This document shows positions 24,495 through 36,599 of a DNA stretch of 64,000 bases, piece by piece. The notes under the pieces were generated by a model. The model was not told where the DNA came from. It did no database searches and worked only from the letters and a program-made list of their open reading frames with translations. The position numbers and the translations under genes are program-made. Source of the stretch: Ilex aquifolium (Eukaryota; Streptophyta; Magnoliopsida; Aquifoliales; Aquifoliaceae); assembly GCA_951799425.1 (NCBI GenBank), contig OX637409.1, forward strand, positions 22,474,501-22,538,500, read 5' to 3'. Within the stretch, counting starts at the first letter, position 1. Each line of letters begins with the position of its first letter.

Positions 24495-25491
24495 TAGGGA
24501 TGTCAGTGAACCGAAGCGGGGGTGGGGGGTGTAGTCTCCATCCCCTTACCCGCTTAAAAAAACTCTGTCCATTCTCGGTTCACTCCCGTTGACGAGTATA
24601 ATTTTTATCCTCATCCCCGTCTATGGGTAAATTTGTAATCCTCGCCCCTGTCCCGTCCCCGCCTTCACCCCCGCCCAAGCCCAACATAATCCAACATTGT
24701 AAATAATCCAAAAAATTTCATGTCACCAACTAAAAATTACCACATAATTCTTCTCATCAATAAGGACTAGCATTTGGTATACTGAGTAGACAAGAAGTCT
24801 ATATCCAGCACTTTTCAAGCAAAAAGTCTATCCAACAATTTTCATAGAGCAAAAACCATATTTAAGTAGAATAAACTCAAAAATCAACAAAAACCTAATC
24901 TAACACTATAATCAGAATTCAACAAAGACCATATTCAAGTAACTTAAAATTAGAAAATTAAGATTATTGCATATCTAACACAGAAAATCAGATATAACAC
25001 ATGAAAATTACAGATCTAACACAAAAAACAAAAACAAAAAAAACAGAACAAGTAACATCTAAAAATCTCGTATCTAACACACCATAGATCCGAAACAAAA
25101 ACTTTCAATAGCTAACACAACACAGACTTTTAGTTCTATCAAAATTTATCACAAATCTAACAAAAATGATCATAGATCTAACAAAAGCTATCAAAAAGAA
25201 TACAAAGATAATAGATCTTACCTTATTAGACAAAAAAAAAAAAAAAATGGACCACTGAATTTTGAAATTAACTTTATAAGTGGGGTGGGAATGAAATTGG
25301 GGTTTATGATTTTATATATCACGTGTTAGTGAGGGCGGGGACGAGACGGATAAGTGTCAGTTCATCCCGTGTGGGTTTATACGGGTATCCCTGTATACGT
25401 CTACCATCCAATACGCATGGTCCATCTCCGGTCCAAATAAAACGAGTTTGAACGAATATCCATTTTTTTCCGATTCACTGTCGGAACTAGA
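24495..25491. mobile_element. hAT-like inverted-repeat element (putative)
   Basis: It starts TAGGGATGTCAGTGAACCG and ends CGATTCACTGTCGGAACTA, imperfect inverted repeats. Subterminal CCCCGTC/GGGGACGAG phrases at both ends are typical of a common plant hAT-like family. No matching 8-bp flanking duplication is seen. The middle repeats AGATCTAACA(C/A)A phrases. Confidence 0.4.
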
Positions 25492-25625
25492 GGAAGGCTA
25501 AATTCCTAAACAATGACGTGAACACGTGGAATCAAACAATTGGACAGCTATTAAAAAATTGCTTTTACAACCCAACCCCCCCCCCCCCTTCCTTTTTGTT
25601 TGTTTTTAGCATGTATGCACATAAA

Positions 25626-25633
25626 TATATATA
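25626..25633 (+). promoter_or_regulatory. Putative TATA box of the GH17 gene
   Basis: TATATATA lies about 70 bp upstream of the ATG at 25703, with a short leader between. Placement fits a plant core promoter; no other evidence. Confidence 0.4.
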
Positions 25634-25702
25634 GGCAATGAAGGGGAGGGCCGTTGTGGCTGAGATTTCTGAGTCCCCCAAACACAGCAGAGACACCTAG
25701 CA

Positions 25703-27761
25703 ATGGCCACCCTCTTCCGGGCTCTTCTTGTGCTTCTTGCTCTAGCAGGTTCATCTTCTACTTCGTTTGTTGCTTTCTTTGATTCATTTTTTTTTTTGAT
25801 TACTAAGGAAAACCCAAGAGCAAAAGTAAAAAGACTAGTAATCTTTCATGTTTTGGTTTTGAGAAAAGGGAAGACTCATGAATCTTTGTCAAGTATCTGT
25901 ATGTAGCTCAATTGGGTTTCTTTCTTTCTGCTTGTTTTTATTTCCTTTTCTGTTCTCTTGGGTGGCTAATTCCACTGAGATATTCAGGATTCAGGATTTA
26001 ATGTGTATCTACCTCATCCTTGGAGTTGATTTTTGTGGAATCTTGAAGGAATGGAATTAGAAATAGAAATAGAATTCAATTCTAAGTTTCTGTTTATTCA
26101 GTTAGAATTTATGGATGATTATGATGTGACTTGCATTGTATTGGCTATGAGTAGTTGAATTGTGGACAATTGGTCTGGGAATCAACGTTTTGTGTTATTT
26201 ATTGTTTTTTACTTCACTTTCAAGCATAAATTTTTTTTTTTGAAATCTTGATTTTTTTTTCCCCAAATGCTTGGTGTGTTAGGTGGGTATCTTTGAAAAA
26301 TAGGATTGCTTCTAATAATTTTGGTTTCTCTTGTCAAATACTGAATTGTGGACAAATGCTATCTAGTCATAGGATTTTTTTCTCCATTCTTGAATATTTG
26401 TTTTATTAATTACCTCCTGAGCCAATGGAATCTTTGATTTACACTTTTGATCTTTTTGGTTTTCAGATTTATTTGTTAGTATTCAGAGCCTTGGAATTGG
26501 AATTAACTATGGTCAGATTGCCGACAATCTCCCATCTCCTTCCCAGGTAGCCGTCCTCCTTACATCTCTCAACATCAGTAGAGTGAAACTCTATGATGCT
26601 GATCCAAATGTATTAAGAGCATTTTCCAGTTCAAATGTTGATTTTGTTATTGGACTTGCGAACGAGTATCTTCCGAAAATGACTGATCCCAATCAAGCTC
26701 AAACTTGGATTGAACAACATGTTCAACCTTACCTTCCCCAGACCAAGATTACTTGTATAACCGTTGGAAATGAGATCTTATCTGCCAATGATACTCAGTT
26801 AATGGCTTATCTCCTCCCAGCAATGCAAACTATGCATGGAGCTCTCGTAAATCTTGGGCTGAGCAAACAAGTATACGTGACAACCGCACATTCACTTGCA
26901 ATTTTGGGTAATTCCTTCCCACCTTCCTCGGGGACTTTCAGACAAGATCTTGCTGAGCGTATCCAGCCGATTCTCAGTTTTCATTCCCAGACCAATTCAC
27001 CGTTCCTCATAAATGCATATCCATATTTTGCATACAAGGATAACCCAGGTCAGGTTCCACTGGAGTATGTGCTTTTCCAGCCTAACCCTGGGTTGACTGA
27101 TCCCATTACGAATTTGAACTATGATAATATGTTGTATGCGCAAATCGATGCTGTTTATTCGGCAATGAAAGTAATGGGTCATACAGATGTACGAATTAAA
27201 ATTTCTGAGACGGGTTGGCCATCTAAGGGTGACCCCAATGAGGTTGGAGCAACGCCACAGAATGCGCAATTGTACAATGGTAATTTGCTGCGCCGGATAA
27301 CGCAGCAACAAGGTACTCCAGCAAAACCATCAGTACCAATCGACGTTTATGTTTTTGCACTTTTTAATGAGAATCTCAAGCCTGGCCCAGCATCCGAGAG
27401 GAACTATGGGCTGTACTATCCCGATGGCACTCCAGTTTATAGCGTTGGTTTACAGGGTTCTCCTCCACATATGGATGGTTTACAGGGTCCTCCTCCACAT
27501 ATGGAGTATTCAGCCTCCAAGAAAAATGTAAGCATCTTAATTTTTTCAGCAGAGCTCTTTTAGTGTCTTCTTTCTTCGCATTTCTGCATTTCTCACATGT
27601 AAGTTCGAATTCATCGAACTGCAATGATTTAAATACAGAAAGCATAGGATCTAATGCTATGATTTTCTCATATTTTGCAGGCCTTGTCTATTTACACTCT
27701 TCTCCTTTTTTCCCTAGTATCCTTAATTATGCTTGAAAGGTGGAGAATTTATCGAAATTGA
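25703..27761 (+). CDS. Glucan endo-1,3-beta-glucosidase (GH17), membrane-anchored type, 3 exons
   Basis: The exons are 25703-25748, 26467-27527 and 27681-27761, with GT-AG introns of 718 and 153 bp, giving 395 residues. Residues 1-24 form a signal peptide, split by intron 1. The GH17 barrel begins LGIGINYGQIADNLPSP. The proton donor is Glu118 in VGNEIL and the nucleophile Glu263 in ISETGWPS. Near the C-terminus the segment GLQGSPPHMD/GLQGPPPHME (about 344-363) is a tandem repeat. There is no CBM43/X8 domain. The last exon encodes the hydrophobic segment ALSIYTLLLFSLVSLIML followed by the basic tail ERWRIYRN. This suggests either a C-terminal membrane anchor or an unusual GPI signal. The enzyme hydrolyses beta-1,3-glucan (callose) at the cell surface or plasmodesmata. 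If intron 2 is retained, translation stops twelve codons into it and the anchor is lost. Confidence 0.92.
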
Positions 27762-30257
27762 GGAAGAGGGAAAGATGGACAATAGGGGAGCCTATTAAGG
27801 CCCCTCAAAAATATTGTCCTCCCCGTTTCGGAGGTAGATCTTAGAGGTAAGAAGTTCAATTCTCATTATTTTTCGTGTTTTTGATTGATTTGGGTTTTTC
27901 TTTTCATCCAAAGTTAAGATTGGGGTGCAAGAAACAATAATTTTACCATACATATGGTATTTTTTATTTAGGAGGGTAGTCTTTCCCCATACTCTGATTT
28001 GAATTTCATTAGAAATCTGGATTCATGGTGAGTTTACATGCTTCCACAATGTGTATGGTTGAAAATAGATTACGGCTGTGGTCAACTATTTAACACACCA
28101 ATTTCTAATGATACCTTCCTTCTCTCATTGTTTATTCAAGGTATGGTAATGGGTCTCCATCCTCCTTATCTCCACTCATAATCATCCAGTATGAATCACA
28201 CTGGCAACAAAATTCTGCTTATTTTCAACTAGACAAAAGTCCAAATTGGCTTCTATCAGGAAAAGAAAGACACCATCAGAGTCCATCTTTGGCAGCCCTC
28301 TAATTTTTTAGTGAACCGCCTGACCTGAAAGCTCATCATCTTTGTCTGTGTTTGTGAAGCCTCTATCTGAAGATGACTTCCTTTGTCTATATCTTTTTTT
28401 ATTTATATGAAAAAAGAATGTGCTGCATCAGCCTTAGGTGGAGTATACCCAAATATGTCCTGGTGTGACTCCATGTCAACTTCATGTCTATTTCAAGCTT
28501 ACATCTACAGCCTACTTTTTGTGTTGGGGACTTTTCAAGTGGCAATTTAATATCTTCTATCATACTAGGGTTGGTTTTATTTTTTTTGGCCTGTCCTTCC
28601 TATCAAGTTTGTATTATCTCCTGTCATGTTCAACTTTTTTTTTTCCTATTTAACATTTCGTGTGTATCAATTGATATTGTTCTATGACGCCATGAGCGTT
28701 GTGTCCCAGTTCCCTCTGACCTTGAATCATGAGTTACAGAGGTGGCTTGTGGCTTTCAATTTTGTGAGAGCCCTTTTGGCTATAGAGAATACTTACATCA
28801 GCAGGAACCAAAAGAGATAAGATTGACAGATAGACGAATCCAGTTGGCAAATTCTTATAGTGACTGGCTAAAGTAGCTATATACCTCCATATTTGATTCC
28901 CCTTTGGTAGGCCAGCCAACACTTATTATCAACCGACCTATTATCAAATAAAAAAAAAAATCTTTGTGGTCCCTACAACATTTGATCTCCATACCAAGGT
29001 GGGTCAGAAACTTCTGCTTCACTAAAACATGAGTTTGGCAAATGGCTGTAATCCAAAGGAAAAGGGCTAATGGTTGATGGTTGATGGCTGATGGTTGAAA
29101 TTGAAGAGAGTCTAGGCTAGCTTTTCAAATGATGAGAAATGTATTCTACAATTCAATTAATTATGCAGTGGTTGGTAGGCCATCACTTGCACTGTCCCCA
29201 GGAAGTTTAAGATGGTCTTTCTCTGTCAACTGTATTTAGCCTAGCAAACTGTCATCACAATTAGTCTGCTGTATTTTATTGAATGATTAATTTTCAAATA
29301 CGACCGTTATTGATAGTAACATTTGATTCTGAATACAATTAATCTCGTGCCATCTTTATTTACAGGTAGTCAATTATGGCGGAAGTTTTGTTTTTCATCA
29401 TGGATGTCACCGGTCTAGACATTATTACAACGATGGCAGATCAGAGAATTTTCTCTTTGGACTTCATCAGAACCACTGTTGTATACATACCAAACTAGTT
29501 CATTACTTCGAAAGGTAATTCATCTTAGAATTTATTATACTCATAAAGGAATTCTCAGCAATAAAGTGAACCAACGGGGCTGGAACGGTAATAAGGATAA
29601 TACAATTCTTTGACAAAACAAACGATAGTTTGTAACTTAGTGAAGATTTTAGGGGGGTGTATTGGATTGTATGTACTATGTAGGGGAACATTATATTTCT
29701 GAGATTTATCATAGTTTTATATTTTGTTCGTCTTTATAGAACTATAGCTTGATCGAAAAGTTGGGAAATGTGTAATCTTATACTGTCTCATTTATCGGTA
29801 CTTTAGTACGTTGTTTGTGTATATTCGTGTTACAGAATTGGGTTTTCTGCAAGTAGCTTTTTTCTTTCTATCAATATACGAGAAATGTTTTTGGTGTGCG
29901 TAGCATTGCTCGTATAAATAATAATCATAAACATGAAATGCTTCAGCAAATTAATGAACGACTAATGGACGATTAAAGCCAGTACTACACTCGTGGCTGG
30001 GTTTTATTTATTTTTTCGAAAATTGTCGTTGTACTCATTGTATAAGACTTTCGTGATTTGATTAAACAAAAGGAAGAAAACATATGCATGTTTAATAGCA
30101 CTTTCCCATACAAAACTGAACCTTATTCCTTTTGCCTTGGTTTTGTAATTTAATTATCAAAGTTGATGGTGTGAGTTCCACAACTCATGTACCAGCCTTT
30201 TCATTACTAGGTATCGTCCCTCAATTATTTTTTTTTTTTTGGGGTGTTATAATTTTA
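27762..30257. other. GH17 3' flank and intergenic stretch
   Basis: It contains the presumed 3' UTR of the GH17 gene. A GTAAGAAG donor at 27847 and a TTTACAG acceptor at 29367 could mark a 3' UTR intron, but this is speculative. Short open frames near 28440-28920 show no known domain. I see no clear mobile element. Confidence 0.35.
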
Positions 30258-31422
30258 GGCTTAATAACAAAATACCCCCTCCAAGTACTCTCTCAAGTTT
30301 CAATTTCGACAATTAACCCCCTTTAAAAAAATTTGGACTTAAATTAAATGAGAGAGTGGATGAAAAATACAAAATTCCTAAAATACCCCAACCCCTTTCT
30401 ATAGCTCCACCAATGCCTCCAATCCCCTTCCCTTATTTGGACGGCGCCTCCAACCCCAACCTCTTGCTCCGGCGGTCACCAAACCCACACCCCCTGTTCC
30501 AACGGTGCCCCCCCAAATCCTTTCCCCTCCTCTAGCTGTCCCCCACCCCATACCCAACGCCGATAGCACCCCAAAACCCATCTCCGCTAGTCTCTTCCAT
30601 ACTAGCACATGCAATCTCCCAAGCCCCACCCCACCTTCTACTATTTCCTATGCCCCATCATCAAACAAGCAAGTCCAACAAATCCATGTATTCTTTGATC
30701 TAAAAAACAAATAACCACAAATATGTACACAAGAAATAGATCCAAGTATCATTACCCACCTACTACCACCATTAGAAACTTCTCCATTTTTCCTTTTTCC
30801 TATTTCCTTCTTCTCTATCTAGTCAACCACAACACATCAACCATTGGATCCAATCGTGTATTATGTACGAATCTCTTTCCTCCTGATGGGTGTTGATTAA
30901 TGGACGTAAATTTATTTTGGGGGTGGGTTTCATTGGAAGAGGGGGGATGTATAGTTCGGGGGTGGCATGGGGCGAGTGGGTTTTCATCGGAAGAGGGAGG
31001 AAGTTGGGTTTTACCAGTGGAGGGAAGGGTTAGGTTTCACCAGAAGAGGGGATGGAGTTCAATTGTTCGAGGGTGGCAGGGTGAGTTTCACCGGAAGAGA
31101 CAGGGAGTTGGGGTTTCGCCAGTGGTGGAGGTTAGCATTGGTTGGAGCTAGGGTTTTTTTTGTGATCAAAGTTGCCTTGGAATTGGATTTTTTTTTTTAA
31201 AGTTTTGTCAAAACAAAAGATTGAGATATGGGTATTTTTGTACTTTTGATTAATTTTAGATAATTTTTGTATCAAATTTCTGTCATTTTTAACAGTGTCA
31301 ACTAACGTAGGAGTTAATTAAAAAATATTCTAATATTAAGAGGGCAAATTATTGAAATTGAAATCTGGGGAAGTTGATTGTAACATAACTCATCCTTGGA
31401 GGGGGAATTTTGTAATTAACCC
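30258..31422. mobile_element. Non-autonomous MULE-like inverted-repeat element
   Basis: The left end GGCTTAATAACAAAATACCC and the inverse of the right end GGGTTAATTACAAAATTCCC continue into CCTCCAAG on both sides. They match at 24 of 28 positions. Further inside, TTTCAATTTCGACAATTAAC on the left pairs with a similar phrase on the right. GGGTTAATT ends are shared with the autonomous MULE at 38628. I could not confirm a 9-bp duplication. The GC-rich interior holds a degenerate minisatellite (30920-31130) and no intact gene. Confidence 0.55.
30920..31130 (+). repeat. Degenerate minisatellite GTTT(C)ACC(G/A)GAAGAGGG
   Basis: GGGTTTCATTGGAAGAGG, GGGTTTTCATCGGAAGAGG, GTTTTACCAGTGGAGGG, GGTTTCACCAGAAGAGGG, AGTTTCACCGGAAGAGA and GGGTTTCGCCAGTGGTGG follow at 30-60 bp intervals. 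The resulting Gly/Arg-rich open frames are by-products. Confidence 0.6.
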
Positions 31423-32500
31423 TATATTTGATTTTAAAATTATGATATATTGTTTTCTTGGCAAGTTGATATATAATTTTATCAAATTATGTAAATAAAC
31501 TTCAATTTTGTTTCCATTTAATTATTGCACAATTTTAACTTATATTTGCATAGAAATATATGATTTAAATTGGAGCATAAATGGACTGCATATCAATATG
31601 CCTAAGTTGGAATTTGTGAAATATACTATATATATATATATATATATATTCATTAAAAACTTACTAGTGAACATAAAAATCCAACAGTATTTGATTAGTT
31701 ATGGGTGATATTATTTTTTCTTTATCTTATCAGTTGTTTATTCAATAAATATGGTTTGATTCATATAATCATGCTCTTTTAAACCCTAACATTTGTTGTT
31801 GACCCAAAAAAAAAATAAGAATGAGAATCGACAAGCTTCTTCAGAAAGTAAAGTGAATTTAATCTGTCTTTTATACAGTAATTGCCTCCCACTCGAGAGT
31901 TATCAAGTTTGCAAAAGAATTCTGAGCAATCTATCTTCAAGATACAATATTGTCCAGTACTAACGTGCAGATTACAATTCTAAACACTAATATAGAACAA
32001 GTCCGATAAACATCAAATTCTATAAGTAAGTAATAATTATATAGAAATATTATGTAGTTATAGAAATTCAAGGGGCACCAATAAATAGTCACAACCTTTG
32101 GCACAAGTAACAAGTATTTTTGTTTAAATTTAAACATAAATAATTGTGACTGTTTAATTTAAATATAAAAGTTATTTTCATCCAATCTATAATATAAAAC
32201 ATGTCAAACTTCAATAAATTCATCCAACGGTCTCAAATATACTCATCTAACAGCCACCAACATCCCTCTTAAAACTATTCACATTACAATGTGTCTTTAA
32301 GCACGAATTATCCATAGTTTGAATAAAATGACAGTTAATTTAAATTTAAAACATCATTTTAAAAAATTTACCAATTTAAAGACCCATCATGGCTTGTGCG
32401 CGTGTGAAGTGTAAAATGGGCCGAAAGTGCACGTGCGCGCATCTAGTGGCTAATGTCTTTCTCTTGTGCCAAGCAAATACACTTGAAAAAACTCTTCTTC
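31423..32500. other. AT-rich intergenic stretch
   Basis: Holds a (TA)n microsatellite at about 31626-31650. No gene or defined element recognised. Confidence 0.4.
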
Positions 32501-32504
32501 TTTT

Positions 32505-32605
32505 TTTTTGGGAGGGGGAGGGACTTGAACTTTTGACCTCGTGAAGGCAAAATCTTTATAAAGTAAAGAGTAGTATTGAACTAAAAGTCCATTGGTACAT
32601 GTGAA
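32505..32605 (-). mobile_element. tRNA-like SINE head fragment
   Basis: On the minus strand GACTTTTAGTTCAATACTAC and then GAGGTCAAAAGTTCAAGTCC resemble an A box and a B box about 45 bp apart. The segment ends in a T/A tract at 32502-32510. No body follows. Confidence 0.4.
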
Positions 32606-32619
32606 AAAACTCTAACGCC

Positions 32620-32820
32620 AAAGACGAGCTGTAAATTTAGATATTCTAGATTTAAATTTTGGTAATTTCTTGGAGTCAGATTATGAAAAATTTATCACTC
32701 ATGAAAACCCTAGTCCTGACGTGGATGACCTGCCTTTGACTGAATCAAGGAATTAATCGATGTGTGCATAAACTGACTGAAACACTTCTGACCGTTGAAA
32801 AAATAAAAACAACCTCTACA
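32620..32820 (+). mobile_element. SINE-like retroposon, family A (plus)
   Basis: GACGAGCTGTAAATTTAGAT, CCTAGTCCTGACGTGGATGA, CTGCCTTTGACTGAATCAAG and GTGTGCATAAACTGA are followed by an A-rich tail. It has the same order of motifs as the copies at 16955 and 23738. It is uninterrupted and serves as the reference copy here. Confidence 0.6.
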
Positions 32821-33674
32821 TAAATATCACTTAAAAATCTTCTCTACATTCAACGTGGAGTAGAAGTTTTAATGCACTGAAAGTGTATTTCAACTGCTTC
32901 TAAAGAAAAAAAAAATACACACAACAGCATTGTTTATAATAGGTCGACTTTCATGCTAGTTCTTACCCCAGCATGAAAGTTATATTTTAAGAAAGGACAA
33001 ACATTATAATACTTTATGTACTCATGATGCAAGTCAGTTCCTTCAAATGGAAGTAATTATAGGAGCTTTCAAGTCTGAGGTAAGCCTTCGTATATCATTG
33101 GAAGGAAAAACAGTAAGCGAATATGAATATGTTTATTTGTTAATAAATAAATTCATAAAGTATGCACAAAGAGTACGAATCTCTTTCTGTATTCAAGTAT
33201 GTTCCTAATTGCTCAGACTCTTGTTGTAGTGTGAGCTTGAAAATACTCGAAATTGGACAATCAACATGAATTCCTTTAAATGAATCCTTTTTTATTAATT
33301 ACCAGGAGTAAGATCAGTTGCCTAGGAGCTCAAAAAAATGTAGCAAAGTAATTTTTTTTTTTTTAAAATAACAAAAAAACAGCCCAAGGAGAAGGTTACA
33401 GCCATATAATCTTGTAAAGGCTCTCAGTATTTCAAATCAATGTCCTGAATCCAAGAAATCATCATTTATATTCCAGAAGGTAATCAATTCTTCACCCCTG
33501 CTGCTGATGAATTCATAAGGTGTATAAGACTACCTAAGCGACAGTTCTACATGAGACCTTCTATATACAAAGATATACACATTTCTCAATTTACAGAGAA
33601 TCTTTCACATCTCTTATTCTTGGATATACAAGCCAATGCTCAAAACACAGGAATTGAAAATCAAAAGGTAAAGG
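32821..33674. other. Intergenic / 3' flank of the CML gene
   Basis: Presumed 3' UTR and flank of the minus-strand CML48-like gene. No other gene recognised. Confidence 0.4.
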
Positions 33675-36583
33675 CTATGACACAAGAAATGGAATGACCA
33701 TAGACATGAATGTGTCATAAGTAAGCGTTGCCGAACCAGTGTATCGAGGATCCTTCTCCTTGAATTTTTCAGTTAAACCCTGAAAATTGCATATGCAGAG
33801 ATAAGGAACAAAATCATAAAACAGGTTCATAACTATTATAACTATTAGCTGACCAGATAATTTTCAGTGCCCATTCCAAACAAGTTGGAACATCTGATAG
33901 ATAGGGGTGTTCAAAATTCCCCCCCCCCCCAACCCGACCCGTTTCGCAATATTCCGATCCTACCCTACCCGATAATTTGGCTTCCGCATTTTTCCGACCA
34001 ACTAATGAAAGGTTTTTTTAGTATTTTGCAAATATCGGGTAGAAATGCGGAATACTCATAAAATTTCTGCATTTCTACCCTACCTTCTGAGCCAATTTTT
34101 GGGACAGAATTCGGCTCGAAACATTATCATCAATCAGGTCGGGTCGGCCAAAGAAATACTCTTCTGCAACTCATCGGCTCGGAACATGAAATCCAAAAAT
34201 TCATACCCGTCGGCTCGGGTGAACAGCCCTACTGATAGATATGGAAAGGACCAATAACCACAACAAAAAGCATTAAGAAATGAAAAGGAAAATTGGCTGC
34301 TGGGAAGAATTTGTTGTGTACCTTCACAATCATCCCACACCTGCACATACAACAAGAATCCTTATTATATAATGTTCTACAAAGTCCTAAAGAACTAGCA
34401 AGCCATGGTGACCAAGCAAGGAAATCTTACTCAACAAAACTATCAAAATTCAGCTCAACCCTCCGGCCACTTCCATCATCATATCTAGAAATCAAAACTT
34501 GAAGAACAGAAGGTGGAATTGCATATCCGAGACTGTGGAGAGCATCCCTTAGTTCCATTGCATCAATTCTTCCGCTCTGATCCCTGTCGAATCTCTCAAA
34601 AATGGCCTACAATTATATATCAGGCATCAAATAAATATATAGACTGAAATATAGAATGGCCCTCCCTACTAGTGACTACGCTCAGAAAGTCAGTGAGAAG
34701 CAAGAACAAGAAGGGAAGAGAAGTCCCAAGAAGTACTCCACTTAGCCTTTCTCTCACCGAAAGATTGGTCCAGCAGAAAATTTTAGGAAACTAAATGGCG
34801 CTACGATGAGTATGTAATCTCTAATAAACTTGCTTAAATCAAGGGATTCTTCCAACAAAGTTCAACCTCAGCAGTCAGCACTAGTAAAAGTAGAGTGTTT
34901 AACAAGAATGCAATATGTCTGAACTTTCAACATAATAACTGCAACCATACGATAATCTAATATGCTTAAGTCTATTTTTCACGCGATTACAATAATATTT
35001 TGGTTCTAGAATTTGCTTCAAATTCACAATACCATGCTGCACTAATTCACTTGCCTTTCCTATATGGACTAAGAGCATAACTGCCGCATTTGCTTGTGCG
35101 GGTATTTCTAAAAGGATACCAGGTATAGCAAATTTAAGCACCGCACGAGCAAACATGTTTCATTCCCCCAATTAATTTTCTAAATACCAACCAACCACGT
35201 AAAAGTTCATAATCTTTTTTATTTAGGGAATTGCTAGTCCGATTCATATATCTATCACGACCATCTGTTAAAAAAAAAGCTATCACGATCATCATAGGTT
35301 GCTTTTTTTTTTTAATTTAGGATATGAAATTATGTACTTGTGTTACCTGTGATTATTTGTGTATGATAAAAAGCAGAATAAAAATGCTTACCCGCCATTG
35401 ACGAAGACAGCTCCATAATGCAGCAAACTCTTTGGGCCCTGTATAGGAGAAAACAAAGCCGACATCAACACAAAGAATGAGACCAAACCCAAATCTTACT
35501 GGTCAAAGGAGCACATGTACAAGACCAAATTGCCATAGAACTTAAAAGTAACATTTTTCTTTTTTTTTTTCTTTTTTTGTTGACTAATTTCCACCCTAAT
35601 CTGATCAAAAGCAGGTCATCCACGCCGAGAATATGGGATTTGTAAGGGGATAAATCCCTCATACCTGACCCCAAGAGGACGCCCAAATTTGAACTCACAT
35701 TCACGTACCATCAACAAACTCATAAATTCATTTCAACAACGCAAAATTTACACAAAACCCAAATCAAAAGCAGCCAGAAATCCCCAAAAAAAAAAAATTA
35801 TTGCTCTCAACAAGTAATCCTAACAATCTCAATGAATTCTCCCATCATTCTCATCTCTATTCACCCAAATGCTCATGTAAAGACCCATTGAAACAATGTA
35901 TTCCCCACAAGCCTCATTCTAGATTCTAGCTTTAATTTGGAATTCAAAGTAAAAGAGTTTGCACAAGCTTCCTATGCTTAGAAAAAAGAAAAACCTTGGC
36001 AACAGGGAGCTGTAAACTCTAACATTTTAAGTTTGAATTATCTAATTTTGGTGTAGATGACTTGCTTTTAACCGAACCGGAGAGGGATTGGGTGAAGTGT
36101 GCGGAAATTAGTCGGACACCCTCCACCGTTGAATTAAAATAAAGAAAGAGAAAAATCAAGTGCAAATACTTCTGGAACACAAAATTTCAAAAACTTACCA
36201 ATTTTAAGAGATTTCTCAATTGGGTCCTTGAAGAGAAACATGAGCAACCGAATAGTCTCCAGACTGAACCTCTGGTAACTCGAAGACAAGGCCTGTTGCA
36301 ACTCCTTCTCATCTATGAACCCACTTCTGTCCCTGTCCACCGTTTGGAAGCTCTCAATCACTTCCGGATGGGTCCCTGGAGGAAAAGAAGGGTACCCATA
36401 TGATGAAACCGACCCATAATTGCTCTGAGGGTGAGGCTGGCCATAGTAGTTTGGAATTGGATGAGGAGGAGGAGGAAGTGTAGATGACGGGTATGGGTGG
36501 GCCAAAGCGGGCTGTGAGTCGGGCAAGGGCGGTGCAGAGGGATTGTAGGATTGAGTGTTGTATCCACTGCCATGGGAAGCCAT
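33675..36583 (-). CDS. CML48-like penta-EF-hand calcium-binding protein, 5 exons
   Basis: The exons (minus) are 36583-36199, 35438-35392, 34606-34431, 34340-34322 and 33779-33675. All introns are GT-AG and together they give 243 residues. Residues 1-70 are a Pro/Tyr/Gly/Ser-rich disordered tail, as in ALG-2/PDCD6-type proteins. The first EF loop is DRDRSGFIDEKE (83-94) and the second complete loop DRDQSGRIDAME (151-162). Later degenerate EF hands include SRYDDGSGRRVELNF. The C-terminus is TYDTFMSMVIPFLVS. The order and junctions (KIG|PKEFAALWSCLRQWR|AIFERF) match plant CML48-50. The family binds calcium and membranes or partner proteins as dimers; a calcium-sensing role is inferred. Introns 1 and 4 hold transposons. 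The start is the only ATG that opens the exon-1 frame. Confidence 0.93.
33902..34231. mobile_element. hAT MITE in intron 4 of the CML gene
   Basis: The 330-bp element starts TAGGGGTGTTCA and ends TGAACAGCCCTA, inverted repeats with one mismatch. It is flanked by perfect 8-bp direct repeats CTGATAGA (33894-33901 and 34232-34239). Eight-base duplications and TAGGG ends are diagnostic of the hAT superfamily. A C11 run lies near the left end (33920-33930). It is entirely intronic and non-coding. Confidence 0.88.
35577..35705 (-). mobile_element. SINE-like retroposon, family A, in intron 1 of the CML gene (minus)
   Basis: On the minus strand GAGTTCAAATTTGGGCGTCC (B-box-like), GGTATGAGGGATTTATCCCC, CTCGGCGTGGATGACCTGC and ATCAGATTAGGGTGGAAATT are followed by an A-rich tail (T-rich 35560-35578 on the plus strand). 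It is truncated at the head relative to the copy at 16955. Confidence 0.55.
36003..36145 (+). mobile_element. SINE-like retroposon, family A, in intron 1 of the CML gene (plus)
   Basis: GAGCTGTAAACTCTAACATT, GTAGATGACTTGCTTTTAAC, CGAACCGGAGAGGGATTGGG and TCGGACACCCTCCACCGTTG are followed by an AAAATAAAG tail. It lies in opposite orientation to the copy 300 bp away in the same intron. The pair could form a hairpin in the pre-mRNA. Confidence 0.55.
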
Positions 36584-36599
36584 AGATGAGAAGTCTGGA

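Noticed and set aside
24495..25491. Target duplication for the TAGGGATGTCAG element
   Set aside because: Flanking 8-mers do not match, so the element is listed only as putative.
30399..30629. Gly/Trp-rich minus frame
   Set aside because: Composition artefact of the C-rich interior of the MULE-like element.
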